DNA from: Pseudomonadota bacterium
GTDB taxonomy: Bacteria > Pseudomonadota > Gammaproteobacteria > Burkholderiales > Rhodocyclaceae
Direction: 5' to 3'
Length of the DNA: 51,518 nt
Assembly (NCBI GenBank): GCA_021811225.1
Contig: JAJZPJ010000001.1
Coordinates: 1-51,518 of the forward strand
Shown here piece after piece: positions 20,140 to 27,961 of the stretch. The number at the start of each line of letters is the position of its first letter. Within the stretch, counting starts at the first letter, position 1. The translations under genes and the position numbers were made by a program. The notes below the pieces were generated by a model. The model was not told the origin of the DNA, did not search any database, and worked only from the letters and a program-made list of their open reading frames with translations.

Positions 20140-21861
20140 ATGGGGCAAGATCAGAAGTTGGCAACAGCACTTCGGCCGGTGATCCTCGCGGTGTTGGCGG
20201 CGGCATGGAGCGGGGCGTCATACGGTGCCGATGGGGGCAACAAGATCCCCGAGAGCCAGCCGTCATTGAGTGCCGATGGGGACAACATTATTCCGGAGAG
20301 CCGGTTCCATCTGGGCGGTTATGTTCGCGGCGCGGCATCAATGAACCTCCAGGACCAGCCGGAAACGACGGGCAACGACAAGGGCAAGCTCTCGATGCTG
20401 AGGGGCACCGTGCTGCTCGACGCGGACTACAAAGCCAGCACGACCGCACAATTCAAGGTCATTGCCCGGGCTGATCGCGAAGACAATACCAGCTACCTGC
20501 AGTCGCTCGCGGCGCCTCCAAGCCAGAAGCCGGCCGGATCGACTGCGGTGGTCTTTAATACCAACGGCGGCGGCGGCGTCGGCGGCCTCATGAATATGTA
20601 CAATCAGGCCGACCTACGTGAATTATGGGGCCAGTTCGATCTGAACGACAGGGTGAGGATCAAGCTCGGCAAGCAGCAAATCGTCTGGGGCGAGAGCGAC
20701 TTCTTTCGCGCCATGGATATCGTGGAGGGCTTCGACTACAGCTGGCGCTCCTTCCTCGAGGTGGAGAACGAGGAACTGCGCAAGCCGCTGATCATGGGTC
20801 GGATGATGATTCAGGTGCCCGAGGCCAATGGTTCCGTCGATGCCTATGTTCGACCCGGCTGGGACCGTGATCGTGACATCGGCAACACCTATGATCTCGC
20901 CGGTGGTCGCTGGGCCGCCCAACCGACCCGCGGCGCGAGCTTCCTCTATGCCACCGGCTATAACTACCATAGTAAGGGCGCAGATGTCCGCGACCCGACG
21001 GGCGGCATCCGCTGGCAGGGGATGGCGGGCGAGATCAACTACTCGGTCGCGCTGGCCAACACCTTCAATAATGACCCGGTCGCCAATCCGTGCCCGAGCA
21101 CCTTGGCGATTTTGGGGAGCAAGGGTGCACAAGTCTTCAAGCAGGCTCCTATCAACTGCGGCTTCGGCAGCAAGGACCCCTACGGCAATCCCTTACAGTT
21201 TGGCGACTGGATATTTCCCAAGACCAGCATCCTGGGGATGACCGCATCGGGATATTCCAACGCCATGGATGCGGTGTTGTCGACGGAAATCGTGTTCCAG
21301 AAGGACCGCGCCTTCAACTACGGCTTCATCGATGGAAAATTCGGACCCAACATAACGCCGGGGGCGTTCGGCATCATCCAGAAGAACACCCTGACGACCA
21401 TGTTCCGCATCGACAAGAACATCGACCTGACCGGCATCATCGGCACCAGCCGACCTTCCTTCGGTTCGCTGCAATTCTTCAACACCCGCATCCTGGGCTT
21501 CGACAAGAGCGATGAGATCGTACAACTGGCCTACTGGGACCGCGCCCGTTCCCGCGACTCGGCGATGTTGACCGCCATCCTGGGCATGAACTACAGCAAC
21601 GACCGCATCAATCCTTCGATCGCGGCAGGCTGGGACATGAGCTACGGCGGCGGCTTCTTCATTCCGTCCGTCGAGTGGGTGCTGGGCGACAACTGGCGCG
21701 TGAAGGGCGAACTGGATCTGTTCTATGCCGGAGGCAACACCAAGAACTACTACCTCAGCCCAACCACCGGCGCCTTTGACCGCCAGGGCAGCAGCGCGGG
21801 CTTGATGGGCTACTTCGCGAACTCCGACCAGCTCGCGGTCCGCGTGACGCGCCAGTTCTGA
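20140..21861 (+). CDS. DUF1302 outer-membrane beta-barrel protein
   Basis: A 573-residue protein with a signal peptide (cleavage near SYG/ADGG, residue 29). A long beta-rich body contains alternating aromatic strands and ends in VRVTRQF; a C-terminal Phe is the usual outer-membrane barrel signature. The body matches the DUF1302 family (LRELWGQFDLNDRVRIKLG, KQQIVWGESDFF). A duplicated stretch at the mature N-terminus reads ADGGNKIPESQPSL then ADGDNIIPESRFHL. AAGGAAGGAG precedes ATG 20140. It is probably the outer-membrane part of the envelope set in this operon. Confidence 0.85.
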   Translation: MGQDQKLATALRPVILAVLAAAWSGASYGADGGNKIPESQPSLSADGDNIIPESRFHLGGYVRGAASMNLQDQPETTGNDKGKLSMLRGTVLLDADYKASTTAQFKVIARADREDNTSYLQSLAAPPSQKPAGSTAVVFNTNGGGGVGGLMNMYNQADLRELWGQFDLNDRVRIKLGKQQIVWGESDFFRAMDIVEGFDYSWRSFLEVENEELRKPLIMGRMMIQVPEANGSVDAYVRPGWDRDRDIGNTYDLAGGRWAAQPTRGASFLYATGYNYHSKGADVRDPTGGIRWQGMAGEINYSVALANTFNNDPVANPCPSTLAILGSKGAQVFKQAPINCGFGSKDPYGNPLQFGDWIFPKTSILGMTASGYSNAMDAVLSTEIVFQKDRAFNYGFIDGKFGPNITPGAFGIIQKNTLTTMFRIDKNIDLTGIIGTSRPSFGSLQFFNTRILGFDKSDEIVQLAYWDRARSRDSAMLTAILGMNYSNDRINPSIAAGWDMSYGGGFFIPSVEWVLGDNWRVKGELDLFYAGGNTKNYYLSPTTGAFDRQGSSAGLMGYFANSDQLAVRVTRQF

Positions 21862-21887
21862 ATCCCAGACTTGATTAAGGAGATAAC

Positions 21888-23150
21888 ATGAAACAGAGAT
21901 ACATCGCCCGCTTCCTCTTGGTGGGGCTGGTAACCATGACTTCGGCAGGCGCTGCGCTGGCGGTCGAACTGGCCGCAGGCACGGTGATCAGCAAGGCCAA
22001 TATCGACCAGGTCAAGAATGACACCTTCGAGGGCAAGACTATCGCCAGCATGCTGCCGGAAAAGATGGACATGCAGATCCGCAAATACGGCTTGACGCTC
22101 AAGCTGCGCAAATCCCAGCCGATCGCACTCGATCCGAAAATGCTCGAGGCAACCCACAAATATGCCGGCCAGGTCAGGTACGATGCGGCAAAGAACGAGG
22201 TCAGCGGCTACAAGGCCGGCTTGCCCTTTCCGAACCTCAGCCCTACGGACCCGAACTATGCCGCGAAGCTGGTGTGGAACGTCTACTATGCTTCGCCGGT
22301 GGGGCAGGTGATGGACTTCCGTAAATTCGCTTTTCTGCTGATCGATGGCGACAAGGGTCTGGAGCGAACCCAGCACTGGTTCTTCCTGCGTGACTTCATG
22401 AAGAATCGGCTGACGGGTTCCGGGGTTCCGGTGGAAGGCGATGGCACCGAGTTCACCCGGACCCTGCTGTTCGCCACCTATCCGGAGGACATCCGCGGCA
22501 TCGGCACCTATACCATCCGCTATGATGGTCCGCAGGTGGAAGACCAATGGGTCTATATCAAGAGCTTCCGCCGCACTCGCCGGCTGCCCGGCGGCGCCTG
22601 GATGGATCCGATCGGTGGCACCGACCAACTGAATGACGACATCGAGATCTGGAATGCCCGCCCTAGCTGGTATAAGTCCTTCAAGTATCTCGGCAAGCGC
22701 TGGGTATTGGCGACAGTCCGCGGAGCCAAGGCCTGGGACGAGTCGAAGAAGGGCACGCCCGCAGAATTCCCGCTGGTCGATCTCACGCACGCGCCCTACT
22801 GGAACCCTCTTGACGAGGTCGAGCCGCGCGAGGTGTATGTCGTAGAGGCCGTTCCGCCGCCCGAGCATCCCTACAGCCGCAAGGTGATCTACATCGACAC
22901 GCAGATCCCGCGTATTTTATACGGCGAGGCCTATGATAAAAAGGGTGATTTTTGGAAGTGGATGGCCTTCAGCAGTCGCCCCCTCAAGGGCGAAGACGGG
23001 GTTCAGACCTGGGTCTCTAACCAGGGCCTTGTCATCGACTTCAAGCGCATGCATGCGACGGTCTTCGTTTCCCATCCGTCATGGAGGACCAATACAGCCG
23101 TCAAGGCATCGGATGTGACGCTGGGCAAGCTAGAGGCCGCCGGCCAGTAA
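21888..23150 (+). CDS. DUF1329 periplasmic protein
   Basis: A 420-residue secreted protein. The signal peptide is at residues 1-25, with cleavage after AALA. The mature part matches the DUF1329 family, thought to have a LolA/LolB-like lipid-binding barrel. Recognisable segments are WVYIKSFRRTRRLPGG, DDIEIWNARPSWYKSFKYLG and YSRKVIYIDTQIPRI. AAGGAGATAAC precedes ATG 21888, 26 bases after the DUF1302 gene. DUF1302 and DUF1329 genes are nearly always paired, so the two proteins probably work together at the outer membrane. Confidence 0.85.
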   Translation: MKQRYIARFLLVGLVTMTSAGAALAVELAAGTVISKANIDQVKNDTFEGKTIASMLPEKMDMQIRKYGLTLKLRKSQPIALDPKMLEATHKYAGQVRYDAAKNEVSGYKAGLPFPNLSPTDPNYAAKLVWNVYYASPVGQVMDFRKFAFLLIDGDKGLERTQHWFFLRDFMKNRLTGSGVPVEGDGTEFTRTLLFATYPEDIRGIGTYTIRYDGPQVEDQWVYIKSFRRTRRLPGGAWMDPIGGTDQLNDDIEIWNARPSWYKSFKYLGKRWVLATVRGAKAWDESKKGTPAEFPLVDLTHAPYWNPLDEVEPREVYVVEAVPPPEHPYSRKVIYIDTQIPRILYGEAYDKKGDFWKWMAFSSRPLKGEDGVQTWVSNQGLVIDFKRMHATVFVSHPSWRTNTAVKASDVTLGKLEAAGQ

Positions 23151-23223
23151 GAGTACCATAGCAACAGGCCCCTACGGGGGAGTAGGCCGTGCCTGCTCCC
23201 CATTTTCCTTGAGAGGATAAGCC

Positions 23224-23826
23224 ATGGCGACGCCGCCCAACAAAGCGGTCGGTCTGGGCGCCAAGTCCGCACTCATCGTTGTCGATGCTACCCTCGGTTT
23301 CACCGACCCCGGTTCGCCGTTGGGGTGCCCAAGCGATATTGAAGTCGGAGCGATCAAGCGCCTGCTTGGTGCCTTTCGCAGGCACCGGCTACCGATCGTG
23401 TTCACGACCAATGCCTATAGCCATCCGGCGGAAGCCAGCGTATTCAGGGAGAAGCTCCCTCTGTTGAATGAACTCGTCGTCGGCGGTGCTCTCGCTGCCA
23501 TAGACCCGCGCTTGCAGCCACAGGTGGGCGAAGTCGTTCTGAACAAAGGGGTTCCCAGCGCTTTTTTCGACAGCCCCTTACGGCAAATGCTCTGCAATAT
23601 GGGCGTCGACTCGGTCGTGGTCTGCGGCTTCAGCACCAGCGGTTGCGTCAGGGCGACAGCTGTCGATGCCCTGCAATCCAATTTCCGTCTGATGGTGGTA
23701 GCGGATGCCTGCGGCGATCGAGACAGGGCAGCACACGCCGCCAATTTGCGCGACCTCGGGCTCAAGTACGGCGACGTCGTCGATCTCGATACCGCCTTGG
23801 AAATGATCGAGCGCCTGCCTTGCTAG
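23224..23826 (+). CDS. Cysteine amidohydrolase, isochorismatase-like fold (maleamate/carbamoylsarcosine amidase type)
   Basis: A 200-residue cysteine hydrolase with the family triad Asp21 (VVDATLGF), Lys108 (LNKGVPSAF) and Cys141 (GFSTSGCVRATAVDAL). The segment STSGCVRATAVDAL followed by VADACGDR resembles N-carbamoylsarcosine amidase and maleamate amidohydrolase more than true isochorismatases. The expected reaction is hydrolysis of a terminal amide or carbamoyl group, releasing ammonia. AGAGGA precedes ATG 23224. With HyuAB upstream and a maleate-hydratase-like LeuCD pair downstream it could turn a half-amide into a diacid, but the substrate is not proven by sequence. Confidence 0.85.
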   Translation: MATPPNKAVGLGAKSALIVVDATLGFTDPGSPLGCPSDIEVGAIKRLLGAFRRHRLPIVFTTNAYSHPAEASVFREKLPLLNELVVGGALAAIDPRLQPQVGEVVLNKGVPSAFFDSPLRQMLCNMGVDSVVVCGFSTSGCVRATAVDALQSNFRLMVVADACGDRDRAAHAANLRDLGLKYGDVVDLDTALEMIERLPC

Positions 23827-23841
23827 AAAAAGTGAACTGCT

Positions 23842-25251
23842 ATGGCAAATACATTGTTTGACAAGGTTTGGGAAGCGCATCAGATTGCAGCACTTGCCGG
23901 CAATGTCAGTCTGCTGCATGTGGATCGTCATTTGCTGCATGAGCTAACGGGCTCAGCGGCGATTAAACAGCTGGAAAAACGCGGCGTAGCGATACGCGAT
24001 CCAGGACTGACCTTCGCCACACTGGATCACGTGATCTCGACCAAGCCGGGTCGCACTACGGGCGATGAGGGCTGGAGTACCGTGATGGTGGACACGCTGC
24101 GCGAGCAAACCACGCGCATGAAAATTCAGCGCTTCGACATAGAAGACGGGCGCCAGGGCATTGTGCACGTGATCGGACCCGAAATGGGCCTGACACTTCC
24201 TGGCCTCGTCATTGTCTGTGGCGATAGCCATACCTGCACGCACGGCGCATTCGGCGCGATCGCCTGGGGCATCGGCTCTTCCGAACTGGTGCATGTATTG
24301 GCAACGCAGACCATTCGGCAACGGCGGCCCAAAACCATGCGCGTGAATTTCAATGGCACACCAAGTGAGGGCGTTGCCGCCAAGGATCTGATTCTTTACT
24401 TGATTGGCGTGCTCGGCACCTCAGCCGGCATCGGTTACGCAGTCGAATTCGCCGGTCCGGCAATTCGCCAGCTCGATATGGAAGGTCGCATGACCTTGTG
24501 CAACCTGTCTATCGAACTCGGCGCGAAAATGGGCATGATCGCACCGGATGAGGTGACGTTCGCATACCTGCAAGGCCTGGAGTTTGCCCCGAGGGGCGAG
24601 CAATTCGATCTGGCCGTCGACAGCTGGAAGCTGCTGGCGTCAGGTGCCGACGCCGTATTTGACAAGGAAGTCGACATCGACGTTGCCGCCGTCAAACCCC
24701 AGGTCACTTGGGGCACGAGTCCGGAGCATGCAGCGTCCATTGATGCGACAGTGCCTGATCCGGCGGCTGAAAGTGATTTGGCGCGGCGTGCAGCCCTGGA
24801 AGGCGCGCTTGCGTATATGCAGCTGGAGCCCGGCCAACCCATCGACCAGATCCCGATTGACCACGTATTCATAGGCTCCTGTGCGAATAGCCGGTTGTCC
24901 GACCTGCAGTCTGCGGCACGGGTAGTCAAGGGCCGACGCATCGCTCCCAACGTCACCGGATGGGTGGTGCCCGGTTCGCTGAAAGTGAAACGACAGGCCG
25001 AGAGTGAAGGTCTGGATCGGATTTTTCTTGATGCCGGATTCGAGTGGCGTGAGCCGGGCTGCTCGATGTGCGTGGGCGCAAACGGCGACTTAGTCGGTCC
25101 TGGACAGCGTTGCGTTTCGACATCGAACCGCAACTTCGTGGGACGTCAAGGACCCGGCGCGCTGACTCATCTGGCAAGTCCGGCAGTTGCCGCAGCCAGC
25201 GCGATCGCGGGCACCATCGCTTGTCCGGAAATGATCGGATACAAATCATGA
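23842..25251 (+). CDS. LeuC-like large subunit of an aconitase-family hydratase
   Basis: A 469-residue protein aligning along its length with LeuC of isopropylmalate isomerase. The three Fe-S ligands are Cys347 (FIGSCANSR), Cys407 and Cys410 (GCSMCVGANGD). It differs from authentic LeuC at positions near the active site: GSCANSR for GSCTNSR, CVGANGD for CLAMNND, and GALTHLASP for GGRTHLVSP. With the small subunit next door it should hydrate or dehydrate a malate-like acid. In this operon a maleate, citraconate or dimethylmaleate hydratase is more likely than leucine synthesis. The ribosome site is weak, and codon use turns more A/T-rich here than in the genes before it. Confidence 0.85.
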   Translation: MANTLFDKVWEAHQIAALAGNVSLLHVDRHLLHELTGSAAIKQLEKRGVAIRDPGLTFATLDHVISTKPGRTTGDEGWSTVMVDTLREQTTRMKIQRFDIEDGRQGIVHVIGPEMGLTLPGLVIVCGDSHTCTHGAFGAIAWGIGSSELVHVLATQTIRQRRPKTMRVNFNGTPSEGVAAKDLILYLIGVLGTSAGIGYAVEFAGPAIRQLDMEGRMTLCNLSIELGAKMGMIAPDEVTFAYLQGLEFAPRGEQFDLAVDSWKLLASGADAVFDKEVDIDVAAVKPQVTWGTSPEHAASIDATVPDPAAESDLARRAALEGALAYMQLEPGQPIDQIPIDHVFIGSCANSRLSDLQSAARVVKGRRIAPNVTGWVVPGSLKVKRQAESEGLDRIFLDAGFEWREPGCSMCVGANGDLVGPGQRCVSTSNRNFVGRQGPGALTHLASPAVAAASAIAGTIACPEMIGYKS

Positions 25252-25859
25252 AGGCATTTACCATATGTGAAGGCTACGCCGCCCCCCTCATGCATGACAA
25301 CATCGATACCGATCTGATCATCCGCATCGAGCGTATCGCCAAACTCAAGCGTGGTGAATTCGCACCGTGGGCATTCGAGGCGAACCGTTATTTTGCTGAT
25401 GGCGCTGAGGACCCGAGCTTCGTACTGAATCAGGTCCCATTCCGGAAAGCGCAGATTCTGATCTCTGGCGCCAATTTTGGATGCGGTAGTTCGCGCGAAA
25501 TGGCGGTGTGGTCAATTGAGGAATTTGGCATACGCTGCATCATCGCACAAAGCTACGGTGATATTTTTTTCGGCAACTGTCTGCAAAACGGCGTGCTGCC
25601 GATTACGCTCGAACAAAATCAGATCAATGCGCTGGCGAAAGTGGCAGCGTCAGGCGCCACAGTAAAAGTTGACTTGCAGACCTGCACGATTTCGACCGTT
25701 GCGACTGGCGCAATATCATTTGCGTTTCCAGAAGCTCAGCGTCAGGCATTGCTAACTGGGTGCGACGAAGTCGATCAGACGCTGAAAATTGCGTCGCAGA
25801 TCGACCGGTTTCAGCAGGAGGATCGACGCGTGCGACCTTGGGTTTATAACGTGGGATGA
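25248..25859 (+). CDS. LeuD-like small subunit of an aconitase-family hydratase
   Basis: A 203-residue swivel-domain subunit of the LeuD family (NIDTDLIIRIERIAKL, ANFGCGSSREMAVWSIEEFG, DIFFGNCLQNGVLPI). In LeuD the central motif is GCGSSREHAPWAL; here His-Ala-Pro is replaced by Met-Ala-Val, which suggests a different substrate. ATG 25248 overlaps the LeuC-like stop by four bases (ATGA), so the two subunits are translationally coupled. It is the last gene of the operon. The 274 bases after it hold no gene I can support. Confidence 0.85.
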   Translation: MKAFTICEGYAAPLMHDNIDTDLIIRIERIAKLKRGEFAPWAFEANRYFADGAEDPSFVLNQVPFRKAQILISGANFGCGSSREMAVWSIEEFGIRCIIAQSYGDIFFGNCLQNGVLPITLEQNQINALAKVAASGATVKVDLQTCTISTVATGAISFAFPEAQRQALLTGCDEVDQTLKIASQIDRFQQEDRRVRPWVYNVG

Positions 25860-25966
25860 TCAGAACGGCCGAAGCGATCAATCCCCAACGATTTTGCGCA
25901 CTCTGACGCGCTTCGCCTGTCGCCGGGTTGATTCAGCTCCGCTCTCGCGGAACCGAATCAAGCAGG

Positions 25967-25985
25967 TAGAATGTAGACAATTCTA
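25967..25985 (+). promoter_or_regulatory. Possible -10 element and inverted repeat upstream of the TAXI-type gene
   Basis: TAGAAT (25967-25972), a possible -10 hexamer with GG directly before it, is mirrored seven bases later by ATTCTA (25980-25985). The following gene begins at 26134. The intergenic region 25860-26133 otherwise shows nothing recognisable. Confidence 0.3.
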
Positions 25986-26133
25986 GTTGTTTGGCTGCTT
26001 TACTTCCACTTCGTTGGAGACCGAATCGATGATGAACCTGATCAAGGCTGGCGAAGGCTTCGTTGTATTGTTTAACCAACTTAGGTACGCACAACCGTTC
26101 TAGCGCGAGGCGGGCGACCGAGGCGATCGCGGC

Positions 26134-27468
26134 ATGGTGCGCAAGCTTCGGTCGCGACTGAGCAAGGCCTCCTTGCGCGACCTGCTGCAAGTCGGCCTGC
26201 CCTCCCTGCTGCTGCTCGTCCTCGGTTTCTGGGCGGCGGCGCAATTCATCCGGCCGGCGCCGCCCCACCAACTCATCCTCAGCACCGGCGGCGAGGGCAG
26301 CACCTACCAGCGCTTCGCCGCGCGCTACAAGGAGGTGCTGGCGCGCTACGGCATCGACCTGGTGGAGTTGCCCTCGGCCGGTTCGGTGGAAAACCTGCAG
26401 CGTCTGCGCGACGATCGCTCCCCCGTCGATGCCGGTTTCGTCCAGGGCGGCACCGGCAGCGCCGGCGACAACGACCGGCTGCTCTCGCTCGGCAGCCTGT
26501 TCTACGAGCCGTTGTGGATTTTCTATCGCGCCGATCTGGCCCCCGGCGGACGGCTCGATCGCCTCACCCAATTGCGCGGCCGGCGCATCGCCATCGGGCC
26601 GGCCGCCAGCGGCACGCACCAGCTGGCGCTGGAACTGCTCGGGGCCAACGGCGTCACCGCTGCGAACACGAGGCTCAGCGATCAGGCCGATCTCGCCGCG
26701 GTGTCCGCGTTGAAGAGCGGCAAGGCGGACGCCGCGTTCATCGTCGGCGCGACCCAGTCGGCGGCGGTGTGGCTGCTGCTCTACGCCGACGGCATACGCC
26801 TGATGAGCGTCAGCCAGGCGGAGGCCTACACCCGGCTGTTCCCTTATCTGGAAAAGCTCACCCTGCCCGCCGGCGCGGTCGATCTGGCGCGCGACATCCC
26901 GGCGCACGACGTCACCCTGGTCGCGCCGATGGCGACCCTGCTGGTGCGCGCAGACACGCATCCGGCGCTGATCGACCTGCTCCTGCAGGCGGCGACCGAG
27001 GTGCACGGCGGCCCGGGGATTTTCCAGAAGCCGGGCGAGTTTCCGAACGCCACCGAGGTGGATTTTCCGCTGTCGCCGGAGGCCCAGCGCTACTACAAGT
27101 CGGGCAAGCCCTTCTTGCAGCGCTACCTGCCGTTCTGGGCGGCGACGCTGATCGACCGGATGGTGGTGATGCTGGTGCCGCTCCTGGCGCTGCTGATTCC
27201 CGTGCTCAAGTTCGCGCCGCAGCTCTATGGCTGGCGCGTGCGTTCGCGCATCTACCGGCGTTACGGCGAGCTCAAGTTTCTCGAGGCGGAGGTGGAGCGC
27301 GAGCCGGGTGCCCGCTCGCGCGACGAATGGCTGGAGCGGCTCGATGCCATCGAGGCCGGCGTCAATCGCATGCCGACGCCGCTGGCCTTTTCCGACATGT
27401 TCTACACCCTGCGCGGCCACGTCGGCCTGGTGCGCGAAACCATCCTGCGCAGGACCGGCGTCCCGTAG
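26134..27468 (+). CDS. TAXI-family TRAP-type solute-binding protein, membrane anchored
   Basis: A 444-residue protein. An N-terminal anchor (about 15-42, LLQVGLPSLLLLVLGFWAA) is followed by a TAXI/COG2358 binding domain (STGGEGSTYQRFAARYKEVL, FVQGGTGSAGDND, RIAIGPAASGTHQLALELL). A second hydrophobic segment at about 335-355 and a cytosolic C-terminal tail of about 90 residues complete it. Standard TAXI proteins are free periplasmic binders of about 320 residues, so this anchored, extended form is a distinct subtype, and no TRAP permease gene is adjacent. Function may be sensing or binding instead of classical uptake. The start is ATG 26134; no strong ribosome site is seen. Confidence 0.8.
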   Translation: MVRKLRSRLSKASLRDLLQVGLPSLLLLVLGFWAAAQFIRPAPPHQLILSTGGEGSTYQRFAARYKEVLARYGIDLVELPSAGSVENLQRLRDDRSPVDAGFVQGGTGSAGDNDRLLSLGSLFYEPLWIFYRADLAPGGRLDRLTQLRGRRIAIGPAASGTHQLALELLGANGVTAANTRLSDQADLAAVSALKSGKADAAFIVGATQSAAVWLLLYADGIRLMSVSQAEAYTRLFPYLEKLTLPAGAVDLARDIPAHDVTLVAPMATLLVRADTHPALIDLLLQAATEVHGGPGIFQKPGEFPNATEVDFPLSPEAQRYYKSGKPFLQRYLPFWAATLIDRMVVMLVPLLALLIPVLKFAPQLYGWRVRSRIYRRYGELKFLEAEVEREPGARSRDEWLERLDAIEAGVNRMPTPLAFSDMFYTLRGHVGLVRETILRRTGVP

Positions 27469-27474
27469 CCCGGC

Positions 27475-27957
27475 CTACAAGCGGCGGATTTTTTCCAGCA
27501 GGGCGGTGGTCGAGTTCTGGTGGATGAAGGGGATGGACGCCACCTTGCCGCCGTTTGCCAGCACCTCGCGCGCTCCGACGATGCTGTTAGTCGCCCAGTC
27601 GCCGCCCTTCACCAGCACCTCAGGCCGGCAGGCCAGGATGGTCGCGAGCGGCGTGTCCTCGTCGAACCAGGTGACCAGGGAGACCGATTCGAGCGCCGCG
27701 AGCAGCGCCACACGATCTTCCAGACGGTTGACCGGGCGGTCGGCACCCTTGCCCAGGCGGCGCACCGAAGCGTCCGAGTTGACGGCGACCACCAGGCTCG
27801 CGCCGAGGCTGCGCGCCTGGGCGAGATAGCTGACGTGGCCGCGGTGCAGGATGTCGAAACAGCCGTTGGTGAATACCAGCGGCCGCGCCAATGCCGCGAC
27901 GCGGCCGGCCAGATCGGCGGGCGGACAGAGCTTGGCCTCGAACGCCGGAGCGGTCAT
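27475..27957 (-). CDS. rfaE2: D-glycero-beta-D-manno-heptose 1-phosphate adenylyltransferase
   Basis: A 160-residue nucleotidyltransferase corresponding to the C-terminal half of HldE. It transfers AMP to heptose 1-phosphate to make ADP-heptose for lipopolysaccharide core. It shows FTNGCFDILHRGHVSYL with the HxGH motif, AVNSDASVRRLGKG and VLVKGGDW. Being split from a kinase domain is usual in betaproteobacteria. It follows dolP after four bases, so it is probably in the diaA-dolP-rfaE2 transcript, all concerned with the outer membrane. It is convergent with the TAXI-type gene. Confidence 0.92.
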   Translation of the reverse strand: MTAPAFEAKLCPPADLAGRVAALARPLVFTNGCFDILHRGHVSYLAQARSLGASLVVAVNSDASVRRLGKGADRPVNRLEDRVALLAALESVSLVTWFDEDTPLATILACRPEVLVKGGDWATNSIVGAREVLANGGKVASIPFIHQNSTTALLEKIRRL

Positions 27958-27961
27958 GGAC

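Noticed and set aside
25933..26133. Open minus-strand frame in the gap after the LeuD-like gene (ends VPRERS)
   Set aside because: No recognisable domain, start or ribosome site; it is the tail of a long shadow of the TAXI-type gene, though a worn gene end cannot be excluded.
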